From Candidatus Daviesbacteria bacterium GW2011_GWA1_41_61 (GTDB lineage: Bacteria; Patescibacteriota; Microgenomatia; Daviesbacterales; UBA10151), in contig LCBT01000005.1 in assembly GCA_000997385.1 (NCBI GenBank), forward strand, positions 1 to 59,262: a stretch of 59,262 bases of DNA, read 5' to 3'. Below, in pieces: positions 38,134 to 46,886 of the stretch. The notes beneath the pieces were generated by a model that saw only the letters and a list, made by a program, of their open reading frames with translations, made no database searches and was not told the DNA's origin. The position numbers and the translations under genes were made by a program. Position 1 is the first letter of the stretch. Each line of letters begins with the position of its first letter.

Positions 38134-41100
38134 TCAGGGGGAAGGCGGAGGCGTCGATTCAGTTGATGTGCTGGGAGCAGGTGTAGGCTCACTTGACGAA
38201 GATGTAGTAGTTGTTGAAGTTGAGGGAGCAGGTGTAGGCTCAGTAGAGGTTGATCCCCCGCTGGTGGTGGTAGAACTGCTTCCCCCATCAGCCATACACC
38301 AACCGCCGCTGTCCGACATCCAATGGTAACCGGAAGGACAGGAACCTGAAGATGACCCGCTTGAAGTAGTACTTCCGCCAGAAGAAGTAGTGCCTTCAGA
38401 GGTTGTCGACTGACGGCAGGTACAAGCAGCAGAATCAAAGTACCAGCCGCTTCCGCAACTGGACGCTGACACATTATAACACCCGTCTGATGAAGCTGTT
38501 TTACAAGAACATGAACCAGAATCAAACCAACCGCTACCGCACCCGCCGGCTGGCGGGGAACAACTGGAACTACCAGTAGATGTAGTACTACTAGAGGAAG
38601 AATATTTGCAGCTGCAAGTTGAATAGTCCAAGTAAGATCCTCCGCTACAACTTATACCTTGACAATAATTAGTTGATGAGGGACCACTGCCTCCATAATA
38701 ACTACTGGAGCTTCGGCAAGAACAGGTCCCATAGTCCCAATAGGAATCAGAACCACAGCCGCTTGATGGAGGAGTACAAGTTGAGCCGGACCATCCGGAG
38801 TAGTAACTACCGGAGTAAGAGCTGGAGCTTCCTGAATAAGTTGGAATACAACCTCTCCCATCCCAATAATATCCCGGGCCACAGCTTGATTGGGTTAAGT
38901 TAGGAGAGTAATAATTATAACCACCCGGAGGCGGAGTACTACTTGTAGCAGTCCCGCTGGGAACATAGGTATTACCATCAGCCATACACCACCCACCGCT
39001 GTCAGACATCCAGTGGAAACCGGAAGGACACTGCCCCGGGGCGGTAGGTTTAGGCCCGCTGCCAGGCACTGTCCCCGCCGGCGGTGTAGTAGTGTAATAA
39101 GTTGGCGCCACGCCATAATAATTTGGCGGACTATAGGAATAAGAAGATGACGGATAACTGTTGGGAATACAATTGCCCCTCCCGCCGTCACTATCATATC
39201 CATAAGGACAGCCGTCATTGGGGCTATTATCACCCACCGGATATCCCGAGGTGGCAGGAGGAGCACCGGGGGCGGTGTAGTAAGGAGTGTAAGGTGTATA
39301 GCCGGGAGTAGCTGGACCAGATGGTGTATACGAACTAAAACTATAAGAGGAACTGTAATTACCGCTGTTACTCATACACCACCCGCCGCTGTCATACATC
39401 CAGTGAAACTCACTAGGACAAACACCGGCAGATTTGGAAGCTGGTCCTTGACCGTAAACCAAGGGCTTTCCATCCTTATCCACAGAGGCACCCTGGAACC
39501 CATAACCTCCACTTGCTCCATACCAACCACTCTGGGAAGAACCCCCATAAACCGGGCCTGAAGAAGTCAAAGAGGCAACAGGAATAGCTGCCCCCGGAGG
39601 CGGACAAGGGGTGTTAGCAGGGAAAAGAGGTGTTGGCAGATAACATGGTCCAGCCTCCCATCTGACCCCCAAGTTAAAAGAAAGCGCTTCAATTCTAGCA
39701 AGTTCTAAAGGTAAGGCAGCGTTAGGATTTTTCTTCCTAAACTCCTCTATCTTTTGGATAGCCTCTTTAGTCGGTTTAAACTCTTCCTGCAAAGCAGCTA
39801 CTGCTAAGACGATATCCTTGCGGTTTTGAAAGTCTTCCAGCCGGACAATATCCGGTCTGATGGTTTGAGTTATTTCTTCGATTCTGGTAAACCGTACATA
39901 CGGTCTGATCTCTGCCGGTACCTCTTTACCTGGCTCAAAATTCTTTTGGAAATCTGCCAGTTTTTCAACAATTCCTTCATTCTTTTCTACTGTTTTTTCA
40001 ATCTTCTCCTTTTGATCGCTGATAGTGGCCATCTCTTCAAGTTTTTTGAGTTCTTCAACTTTCCACTGTGTTCCCTGATCCACCTGGCTAAAATCTTCAT
40101 TTAAGAAGGATGTGTCAGTTGGGGTTAATCCTCCTTTGGCTACTAACTCCCCCAGCTTCAACCTCGCCTCTACCCTGGAACTTGCCTGAAGCATCTTCTT
40201 TTTATCCTCTTCGGAGATCATCTGCTCTGGCAAAGCCTCAATTTTGGCTTTAACCTCGTCGGGGATTGGTGGCTCACTGGCAAGATCAGCTGCTTTATCT
40301 ACCCCTAAAATAATAGAGGAAGAGGCTGCACTAATAGCCGCAGCGGACTCATTAGTGGCCACAACTTCAATCTTTTGCAGAATTAGGTTCTGTTCAACTG
40401 CTTCCTTAACTAACCTTTGGCTAATAGCTTTTTTGGCATCCTCAGATAAAGATCCTTCAGAGAGGTCATTGAACATCTCCTGCATCTTGGCAGTGTAGGA
40501 CGCAAGAGCCTGGGCAAAATTTTCCTTCTGACCCTTTTCTAAAGCGGCGTACCCTTCAGCCAATCTTTCCCTGGCTTGAGAGATTCTCACCTCTTGCCTG
40601 GCCTCCGGGGTAAAAGCCGTAGCGAATCGGATAGTCTCACCCAACTGTTTTAAAGGGTACAAGGGACTTCCTGGGGTAGCAAAAGTTGGCCTGAACTCGA
40701 AAGTAGTAACCTTCGAAGCTCCTGACTGATCCTGGTTAAATGGCTCCACCGCGGGGATACATTTACTCTCAGACCAACTCCAATAGTCTCCTGACTCCTT
40801 ACAAGCAGGTGTAGTGTCCTTAGGATAGGGCTCACCAACTTTTGGGGAACGGATACATTTTTGTTCTTCAAAAGAGTAATACTGTCCCCTGGTGCAACGG
40901 TATTGGGAAGAGTCATAGATCGGCTTTCCATCCTTATCCCAAACACAACCATTAGGTATCTTATAGGAAGATCCCTCCGGACAACTCTTTGACCTTTCTT
41001 CAAATTCTTTATCATCTTTAGGTTCCGGCTCAGGCTTGGGGATAGGCAAAGGCAGAGGGCCTCCACCGGTAAATGCCTGACAACTTTGAGTTTCCCAGGC

Positions 41101-43452
41101 CCAAGTATACCCCACAGGACAAATTGGTTGGGCATCATCTTGAAATCCTTTACCCGGTTCATAGGCGACACATTGCCTGGCAGCAAAGGAATAGTATTGC
41201 CTGGGGCCCTCGCATCTGTATTGGTCATAGTCGTTAAGTTTTCTGCCGGTGTCTGCCCAAACACAGCCTTCAAACTGTTTAAAAATCGCTCCTGCCGGAC
41301 AAGCGCTGAGTACGGCATCCTGCGCCCTGGGAGAGGTAGCAGCAGATGGTGTAGCGTCAGGTTTCACCTCAGGCCCAAACTGACCACCATTTATCGGCCG
41401 GGGGGAAGCTACTAATTTCTGATAGGTTTTCGCCAAGTCTTCCCTGCCTCCCAAATCTTCCGGCTTAATAAATGACGTATCAATAGAACTAAACAGCGCC
41501 GTTTCTCTTTGACCTAACGCTGTAATCGTCGCTTTTAAAGCCGGAGTCCGGGCAAATTCACTCTGGACCGATCTTAAGTTTTGCAACTCCTCTACTTTTC
41601 TCACCTCGACCAGTTGGTTGTAGTCACTAGGTGAGGTTAAAACCTGAGCTTCGTCAAGTTTTTTGGAATCGGCCGGCGGAAATGTGCCAATCTCCACTAA
41701 CTTCCTAATCTTTTTCCGGGCTTCTTCCCGGGAATTGGAGCGGACCAATTCTTCCGCTTCCTCAGGTAAAATCAGTCCCTGGGCTTTCAAGTCACCTAAA
41801 CGGTCAAATAAAGCCGGAGGTAAAGCCGGTCTACCTTGTATATCGGCGCTTCTATCCAAAGCATTCTCGGTTGCCTGAATCGCCTCAGTTATTAACTGAC
41901 CATCTACAGGGACAGGCAACAGCCCCTTTTCCAAAACTATCTCATGCCTAGCTGCCTGACTCTCCAATTTTCCTGCCACCTCTTGAGCCTTTTGGTTATC
42001 TTGGGAGTTTTTAAGGTAGGAGGAGGCCTCTTCCATAGCCTGCTGGTAGCTTTTGATTGCCCCCTCATAAAAAGAAGCTGCTTTAGAATCCAAAGACAGT
42101 GCTTGAGCCTCAGCTAAACGGCGTTCGGCTTGCTGCATCTTCAATCTGGCTTTGTCTGCTGGGTCAAAGGTAAAGGTAAACTGTAAGTTTTCACCTAACT
42201 GCTTAATAAAATAAGTCGTTTGCCCGGGTAAAGCCCCACCCGTTTCTCCAAGATAAGAATCAGCTTTGGGGGGAACAGATGTAGCCACAGAAGGAGTTGC
42301 AGATGCACTCTGGTTAGCTGCAGAAGAGGTGGGCGAAGGGCTGGGGGGAGGTATATAAGTAGGATTGCTCACTACTGCTTGAGGATAAAGCTTAGTTAGT
42401 TGTGATTGTTGGTCCGGGGCAAAGTTTGACAGATCAACCTCTTTGGCTAAATCCTGGGCCCGATTATACCAAAGATATGGTTTGATATCATTTGGTGGTG
42501 GAGTGAGGGGGTTTGTCTGCCATTTTTCTATCTCCTCTAAAATCTTGTCTGAAGGCTGGGGAAGGGTTTGATAAACCTTAATCTCAGCTACCTGCAGATT
42601 AGCTGTCATTGTTTGATGGACATCCGGGTAACTTTTAGCTACTGCAGTGTCTAATTTAATAAGCTCTGAGGCAGGAAACTGACCGGAAGAAGCTAGTTTG
42701 TCTAATTCTTCCCTAACCCCACTTCGGCTATCCAAGCTGTATAATTTATTACTCTCTTCCTCAGAGATTAGTCCCTGTTCTTTTAGTTTCTGGATACTGC
42801 CAGACAGATCAGCCGGCAAAGGAGGTTCACCTCTAACTTCGGCAATCTCATCTAAGACTCTTTGGGCTGTTTGGGAAACCGAATTCCACCCTTCGGCTTG
42901 AACAGGAGGAGAGCTTAAACTTAAGGTTTGAGCAACTACAACCTGAGCAGCAGCTACCTCTTCCACTTTATCAGCTAAAACCTGAAATCCTGGATTATTT
43001 TTCTCAGTCAAACCGGAAAGGTTCTGGGTAACCTCCTGGAAAATATCGCGGTAATCGTCAAAGGCCAAAGAAGCAGCCTCAGTTTTACCCTCCTCCATCA
43101 AAGTCTTGGCTTCAGACATCCTCTCAGAAGCAAATCCCAACCTTAGTTCCTCTCTTTTGACAGGATCAAAAGTAAAGGCAATTTGGATATTTTCAGTAAC
43201 TCTTTCCAAAGGATAGAAAGGGCTTCCGGGCAAAAGGCCGGAAGACTTAGGGGGCACTAGATTGTCCGGGATTTTAGGAACAGGCAAATTTTCTAAAGAT
43301 GAAAAAGAAAAACCTAAAATTTGGGGTTGGTTATAGTAGGGACCAAAATCATAATATTGATTCTTTAAAGCATAAAGGGGCTGGGGTCTAAAACTCCAAG
43401 CGATAAGGGTGAATACAGCAATAACAAGGGCCAGCTTTTTTGCACCAAACAT
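38134..43452 (-). CDS. Giant secreted DUF5667/Cys-rich surface protein
   Basis: 1772 residues. N-terminal signal or anchor (LALVIAVFTLIAW). Three DUF5667-like helical repeats start near residues 75, 412 and 930, each opening with a variant of PLYPLKQLGE followed by F-TFDP. Alternating helical regions follow. Around 700-930 and after 1340 come Cys-rich modules: the unit HWMSDSGGWCMADG recurs near 1350, 1475 and 1710, with GSC-type disulfide repeats between, and a Ser/Thr/Gly-rich C-terminus of low complexity. Probably a cell-surface or extracellular scaffold. It ends 12 bp from the rplL stop, tail to tail. Confidence 0.85.
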   Translation of the reverse strand: MFGAKKLALVIAVFTLIAWSFRPQPLYALKNQYYDFGPYYNQPQILGFSFSSLENLPVPKIPDNLVPPKSSGLLPGSPFYPLERVTENIQIAFTFDPVKREELRLGFASERMSEAKTLMEEGKTEAASLAFDDYRDIFQEVTQNLSGLTEKNNPGFQVLADKVEEVAAAQVVVAQTLSLSSPPVQAEGWNSVSQTAQRVLDEIAEVRGEPPLPADLSGSIQKLKEQGLISEEESNKLYSLDSRSGVREELDKLASSGQFPASELIKLDTAVAKSYPDVHQTMTANLQVAEIKVYQTLPQPSDKILEEIEKWQTNPLTPPPNDIKPYLWYNRAQDLAKEVDLSNFAPDQQSQLTKLYPQAVVSNPTYIPPPSPSPTSSAANQSASATPSVATSVPPKADSYLGETGGALPGQTTYFIKQLGENLQFTFTFDPADKARLKMQQAERRLAEAQALSLDSKAASFYEGAIKSYQQAMEEASSYLKNSQDNQKAQEVAGKLESQAARHEIVLEKGLLPVPVDGQLITEAIQATENALDRSADIQGRPALPPALFDRLGDLKAQGLILPEEAEELVRSNSREEARKKIRKLVEIGTFPPADSKKLDEAQVLTSPSDYNQLVEVRKVEELQNLRSVQSEFARTPALKATITALGQRETALFSSIDTSFIKPEDLGGREDLAKTYQKLVASPRPINGGQFGPEVKPDATPSAATSPRAQDAVLSACPAGAIFKQFEGCVWADTGRKLNDYDQYRCEGPRQYYSFAARQCVAYEPGKGFQDDAQPICPVGYTWAWETQSCQAFTGGGPLPLPIPKPEPEPKDDKEFEERSKSCPEGSSYKIPNGCVWDKDGKPIYDSSQYRCTRGQYYSFEEQKCIRSPKVGEPYPKDTTPACKESGDYWSWSESKCIPAVEPFNQDQSGASKVTTFEFRPTFATPGSPLYPLKQLGETIRFATAFTPEARQEVRISQARERLAEGYAALEKGQKENFAQALASYTAKMQEMFNDLSEGSLSEDAKKAISQRLVKEAVEQNLILQKIEVVATNESAAAISAASSSIILGVDKAADLASEPPIPDEVKAKIEALPEQMISEEDKKKMLQASSRVEARLKLGELVAKGGLTPTDTSFLNEDFSQVDQGTQWKVEELKKLEEMATISDQKEKIEKTVEKNEGIVEKLADFQKNFEPGKEVPAEIRPYVRFTRIEEITQTIRPDIVRLEDFQNRKDIVLAVAALQEEFKPTKEAIQKIEEFRKKNPNAALPLELARIEALSFNLGVRWEAGPCYLPTPLFPANTPCPPPGAAIPVASLTSSGPVYGGSSQSGWYGASGGYGFQGASVDKDGKPLVYGQGPASKSAGVCPSEFHWMYDSGGWCMSNSGNYSSSYSFSSYTPSGPATPGYTPYTPYYTAPGAPPATSGYPVGDNSPNDGCPYGYDSDGGRGNCIPNSYPSSSYSYSPPNYYGVAPTYYTTTPPAGTVPGSGPKPTAPGQCPSGFHWMSDSGGWCMADGNTYVPSGTATSSTPPPGGYNYYSPNLTQSSCGPGYYWDGRGCIPTYSGSSSSYSGSYYSGWSGSTCTPPSSGCGSDSYWDYGTCSCRSSSSYYGGSGPSSTNYCQGISCSGGSYLDYSTCSCKYSSSSSTTSTGSSSCSPPAGGCGSGWFDSGSCSCKTASSDGCYNVSASSCGSGWYFDSAACTCRQSTTSEGTTSSGGSTTSSGSSSGSCPSGYHWMSDSGGWCMADGGSSSTTTSGGSTSTEPTPAPSTSTTTTSSSSEPTPAPSTSTESTPPPSP

Positions 43453-43514
43453 TTAAGTTGCCCGTCTGCTAACTTTAGCTTAAGATACATCTTTTCCTGT
43501 TGTCAAGAGGTTGT

Positions 43515-44108
43515 TTATTCTTCTTTGCTTTCAAAGGAAGCTTCTCTTTTGGTGGTAAGGATATTGGCGTTATCAGAGTTTCTAAAGATGGCTGAGTCTC
43601 CTAAAGTTAGGTTAACTAACCCTGCAGCTTGAGCTTTAAAGATAATTTCTGCCATGATTATTCCTTCCTCCCCTGCCTGGGTTTTAACCCCCGGGCTGGG
43701 GACTCCTCCTATTAAAGTAATTGTCCCTTTACTGTTATCAAAAGACTGTGAAGCCCAGTTGGTAATAAAACTCCTATCTGTTTTGAAACCTTCCACCTTT
43801 AAAAGGTCTGCCGGGAATTTAATTTTGGCAGCAAAAAGGTTGGAAGGGTCACTGTCGGAGTGGATATAAACCACTACCGCTGCTTCCTGCCCTGCTTGAA
43901 CCTCCTGAGGAGCTTTTAAAGATAAGCTGGTCTCTGACCCAGAAATAATTACTGGCTGAACAATACTTTCATAAGCTTTAGGTTGAAAAATCTGCCTTTG
44001 CCCCACCAGATAAACCGCTAAGACCAGCCCCAATAAAACCCCTGTTAAAATCACCAAAGTTAAGACACCTTTTCTATTAAGCTTTAAACCAGTTAATAAC
44101 TCTTCCAT
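43515..44108 (-). CDS. Membrane-anchored cohesin-like protein
   Basis: 197 residues. One membrane helix (GVLTLVILTGVLLGLVLAVY, about 14-33), then a cohesin-type beta-sandwich: SLKAPQEVQAGQEAAVVVYI, AAKIKFPADLLKVEGFKT, IAFKAQAAGLVNLTL-like end and a final NSDNANILT. Cohesins bind dockerins or surface sugars. It follows the next cohesin gene by 18 bp on the same strand, so the pair is probably an operon, perhaps with the giant DUF5667 gene. Confidence 0.82.
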   Translation of the reverse strand: MEELLTGLKLNRKGVLTLVILTGVLLGLVLAVYLVGQRQIFQPKAYESIVQPVIISGSETSLSLKAPQEVQAGQEAAVVVYIHSDSDPSNLFAAKIKFPADLLKVEGFKTDRSFITNWASQSFDNSKGTITLIGGVPSPGVKTQAGEEGIIMAEIIFKAQAAGLVNLTLGDSAIFRNSDNANILTTKREASFESKEE

Positions 44109-44126
44109 GATCTATTTAAGATAATA

Positions 44127-45023
44127 TCACAATTTTAACTCTCCGCTCTGGGAACTTTCTTCTATAACCTCTTTTTCCAGTAAAATCTTCACTAAAATTG
44201 AAAAATCTATGGAGTTAACATGGCTATCCAAGTTAAGATCAGCTCTCTCCCCTGGGGAAGTTTGTCCAAAACGGCTCAAGAGGGCACTTAAATCTATCAA
44301 ATCCACTATCCCGTCCCCATTAATATCACCTTTGATAGTGAAGATTGGAGTTGGGACAGCCCCGCCGATGGTTAAAGCCAGCTCCTGCTTGGTAACTAAA
44401 ATATTAGCATTATCTAAATTCCTATAGATTGCCGAGGTATCATCAAAAGAGATGGCAGCTGAGCCAGTCTTTTTGGCCTTAAAAAGGATCTGGGCCATCA
44501 AAGCCCCCTCACCCCCCAGAAGAGTTTTAAACCCCGGATCAGGCACTCCTCCTACCAAAGACACTGAACCATCGCTGTTGTCAAAAAAATTTTCCACCCA
44601 GTTGGCAATAAACCAATCAGAGATAAAACCATCCCCTCCGGTAGGTTTAAGATTGATACTGGAAACTTCCAAGATATCTGTAGGGAATTTTAACCTAGCT
44701 ACAAATAAATTGGCTTCTTCTGTTTCTGATTTAACCACCACTGAAACATTGAACTCACTGCCCGCCGGAATAGCTGAACTGGTAGCCAATAAAATATAGC
44801 TGGCCGAAGAAGAAGGGGGAGCCGTTACCACCACAGGTTCCTCTTGGGACCTAAATAAATTCCCTGCCAGAGGAGCTAAAACAACTGCTAACCCCAGCAA
44901 AACCGCTAAGATGCCTCCTCCTATTAAGATCTTTTTGCTTTTTTCTAACATATTACCTTCTATCTTAGGTAGTTGAAGATTTTGGTCATCCATGTCTTTA
45001 AGTATCCAGGAGTCTAAAGTCAT
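44127..45023 (-). CDS. Membrane-anchored cohesin-plus-dockerin protein
   Basis: 298 residues; an inner Met at codon 11 (44993) is an alternative start. Membrane helix (ILIGGGILAVLLGLAVVLAP), a cohesin-like domain (about 75-205) similar to the neighbour, and a C-terminal type I dockerin (about 220-275): GDINGDGIVDLIDLSALLSR and ADLNLDSHVNSIDFSILVKI. Having both halves in one protein allows chain-like self-assembly with related proteins on the surface. Confidence 0.85.
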   Translation of the reverse strand: MTLDSWILKDMDDQNLQLPKIEGNMLEKSKKILIGGGILAVLLGLAVVLAPLAGNLFRSQEEPVVVTAPPSSSASYILLATSSAIPAGSEFNVSVVVKSETEEANLFVARLKFPTDILEVSSINLKPTGGDGFISDWFIANWVENFFDNSDGSVSLVGGVPDPGFKTLLGGEGALMAQILFKAKKTGSAAISFDDTSAIYRNLDNANILVTKQELALTIGGAVPTPIFTIKGDINGDGIVDLIDLSALLSRFGQTSPGERADLNLDSHVNSIDFSILVKILLEKEVIEESSQSGELKL

Positions 45024-45098
45024 TTGTCAATCAGAAAACTTTATGATGGACATCAGTTTACTGTCGTCCATGAGGCCTACTTTGAGGTGTAAAAGGCC

Positions 45099-45128
45099 TT
45101 GACAACTTCTGAAGGTTTGTGATATATA
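45099..45128 (+). promoter_or_regulatory. Promoter of the small HTH gene
   Basis: TTGACA (45099-45104), 18 bp, TATATA (45123-45128). The leader of about 45 nt contains AAGGAAGG just before ATG at 45181, one of few clear ribosome sites here. Confidence 0.6.
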
Positions 45129-45180
45129 TTGCAATAGAAGAAACAAAGAAGATCCACTTCGATGTTTTAAGGAAGGTATT

Positions 45181-45396
45181 ATGAGTAGTAAGGTGTCTTT
45201 AGAAAATCTCCCTGATTTGTTAACAGTCAAAGAAGTAGCTGAAGTCTTGCGTGTCTCCCCCTTAACTATAAAGCGATGGGGCAAAAGAGGTAAGCTCCCA
45301 GCTATTAGAATCAACTCCCGGGGGGACCGTCGCTATAAGAAGGAAGCAGTCTTATGGCTTCTGGGCATTACCCAGAAATCAGCCTCTATTGTCTAA
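45181..45396 (+). CDS. Excisionase/MerR-type HTH protein
   Basis: 71 residues. DLLTVKEVAEVLRVSPLTIKRWGKRGKLPAIRINSRGDRRYKKEAV is a winged HTH of the excisionase/MerR class, with almost nothing beyond it. Such small proteins bind DNA at inverted sites. It has a strong promoter and an AAGGAAGG ribosome site. The inverted repeat at 45422-45467, just downstream, may be its terminator or a target. A similar HTH begins the giant adhesin at 52.5 kb. Confidence 0.85.
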   Translation: MSSKVSLENLPDLLTVKEVAEVLRVSPLTIKRWGKRGKLPAIRINSRGDRRYKKEAVLWLLGITQKSASIV

Positions 45397-45421
45397 ACAA
45401 ACCTCATCAACTCTTTTATCA

Positions 45422-45467
45422 CTTAGGATAATCTATTGCTAACCTCTAGTGATTAGATTGTCCTAAG
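45422..45467. terminator. Long inverted repeat between convergent genes
   Basis: CTTAGGATAATCTA (45422-45435) pairs with TAGATTGTCCTAAG (45454-45467) with one T-G position, loop 18 nt. It lies between the HTH gene and pgi stops. A weak T-rich stretch on either side makes a bidirectional terminator likely; an operator is the alternative. Confidence 0.5.
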
Positions 45468-45481
45468 GCTTTAATCATTAT

Positions 45482-45991
45482 TTAAAGTGTAGATATCTGC
45501 GGGTGGATATTATAGTTGGGGTTGGCCTCAAAACCAATCTCTCCTTTTTTATCAATTATATAATAAGCAAAACCATGTTTTTGTTTAACCGGCTCAAAGT
45601 TATGAACTTTAGGATCATTGGGAGAGTTATCAATGGTTACCAAATATGTCTTGCCAACATTTATTAAACAGTGTCCATAGCCCACCGGAATCTCTATTAC
45701 TGAACCTGACCTTACCCCCACCACTTTAAACTCTTTGGCCTCTCCCTCCTCATCATTGCGCTGCATCACTAGCACTCCCTGTCCGTAAACTATATGATAG
45801 ATCTCTATGCCTTGGTAAGTGTGAAAGTGGCCATAAGTCTTATTGAATTCATTACCATTTTTACCGGGAGTTAGAATAGTTACATTTTGTCCGGCCTCAC
45901 CCCTAATCACAAAATATGGCTCCTTAATCCCCTCCCCTTGGGGATCCATCAGCACTTCTTTGACTTGTTGTCTAGTTCTGGTTTGAATCAT
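45482..45991 (-). CDS. Cupin-type glucose-6-phosphate isomerase
   Basis: 169 residues. NKTYGHFHTYQGIEIYHIVYGQGVLVMQ holds the metal-binding His-x-His...Glu set, and EIPVGYGHCLINVG the second His, as in archaeal-type cupin phosphoglucose isomerases. It interconverts glucose-6-phosphate and fructose-6-phosphate. Start overlaps the ROK kinase stop by 20 bp, so it forms one operon with the enzyme that makes its substrate. Confidence 0.88.
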   Translation of the reverse strand: MIQTRTRQQVKEVLMDPQGEGIKEPYFVIRGEAGQNVTILTPGKNGNEFNKTYGHFHTYQGIEIYHIVYGQGVLVMQRNDEEGEAKEFKVVGVRSGSVIEIPVGYGHCLINVGKTYLVTIDNSPNDPKVHNFEPVKQKHGFAYYIIDKKGEIGFEANPNYNIHPQISTL

Positions 45992-46832
45992 CGGCTAACT
46001 TGGCTCCTCCATAAACTCCACTCATCTCATCCAGTTTAGCATAAACAACTTCCACCTCGTCAACCGCCCCCTTCATCCCCACTTTCTTCATAGTATCAAC
46101 AGCCTCAGTTAAAAAATCCCGTCTCTTGTGACCCGGGACTTGATGTTTTAACTTACCTCCCCCTAAAATAATCATTTGAGGGTTAAAAATGTCCACAATA
46201 TTAGCCAAACCATAACCCAAAAATTTAGCCATCTCGAGCCAACTTTTAGAGGCATTAATTAAAGCTTCCAGACAGCCATGATGACCTAGCCCACAAGTAG
46301 GTAAATTTTGAATTTTGAATTTTGAATTTTGAATTTCTAGAAAGGCGTGCCCTATCTCTCCAGCCTTTCCCGACTTTCCATGATCAATCCTTCCCTCTAT
46401 CATAATAGCTCCTCCTATTCCTGAGCCTAAAGTTAACATCACTACATCCTTCATCCCTCTTCCTACCCCCTGCCAAACCTCTCCCAAAAGAGCTAAATTG
46501 GTATCGCGGTCTAAAAATATAGGAGCTTTAAACTCACTTTGGAATTGGTCTCTCAGATCTATCGGTTGGAGATTGCCAATATTAGAAGAAGGCAGCAACC
46601 AGCCATGTTTTAAATCTAACGGGCCGGGAGTACCTAACCCAATAGCCTTAGGGTAAAAACGTTTCTCCGGGATTAGCATATTCAACTGGTCAAGTGTTAA
46701 CTCAGCCAACTGGTTAGGGTGGTCTTTTAAGGGAGAGGCGGTTTGAGAAGCAGCTATAATCTCCCCCTCTAAGTTAAAGATCCCTACCCTCAGGTTAGTT
46801 GCCCCACAGTCCACCCCCACATAGACTTTCAT
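45972..46832 (-). CDS. ROK-family sugar kinase (glucokinase-like)
   Basis: 286 residues. VYVGVDCGATNLRVGIFNLEG (ATP phosphate loop), GTPGPLDLKHG, LDRDTNLALLGEVWQGVGRG (catalytic Asp) and TLGSGIGGAIMIEGRIDHGKSGKAGEIGH are ROK motifs. The zinc-site region is atypical (CGLGHHGCLEALI) and is interrupted by LEIQNSKFKIQNLPT, coded by a heptad tandem repeat. It likely phosphorylates glucose to feed the neighbouring isomerase. Confidence 0.88.
   Translation of the reverse strand: MKVYVGVDCGATNLRVGIFNLEGEIIAASQTASPLKDHPNQLAELTLDQLNMLIPEKRFYPKAIGLGTPGPLDLKHGWLLPSSNIGNLQPIDLRDQFQSEFKAPIFLDRDTNLALLGEVWQGVGRGMKDVVMLTLGSGIGGAIMIEGRIDHGKSGKAGEIGHAFLEIQNSKFKIQNLPTCGLGHHGCLEALINASKSWLEMAKFLGYGLANIVDIFNPQMIILGGGKLKHQVPGHKRRDFLTEAVDTMKKVGMKGAVDEVEVVYAKLDEMSGVYGGAKLADDSNQN
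46304..46336 (+). repeat. 7-bp tandem repeat inside the ROK kinase gene
   Basis: Four exact copies of AATTTTG plus AATTT. On the gene strand it encodes EIQNSKFKIQN immediately before the zinc-site loop. 28 bp of repeat is not a multiple of three, so the flanks have adjusted to keep the frame. Confidence 0.9.
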
Positions 46833-46886
46833 ATCTTCAGTCTATCACAATATTTGCTGCAATGGCCACCACTCACCAGGATAACA

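Noticed and set aside
40650-41318. A 222-codon minus-strand frame inside the giant DUF5667 gene
   Set aside because: Same strand, different frame, within a continuous long gene with clear repeats; no start context or homology.
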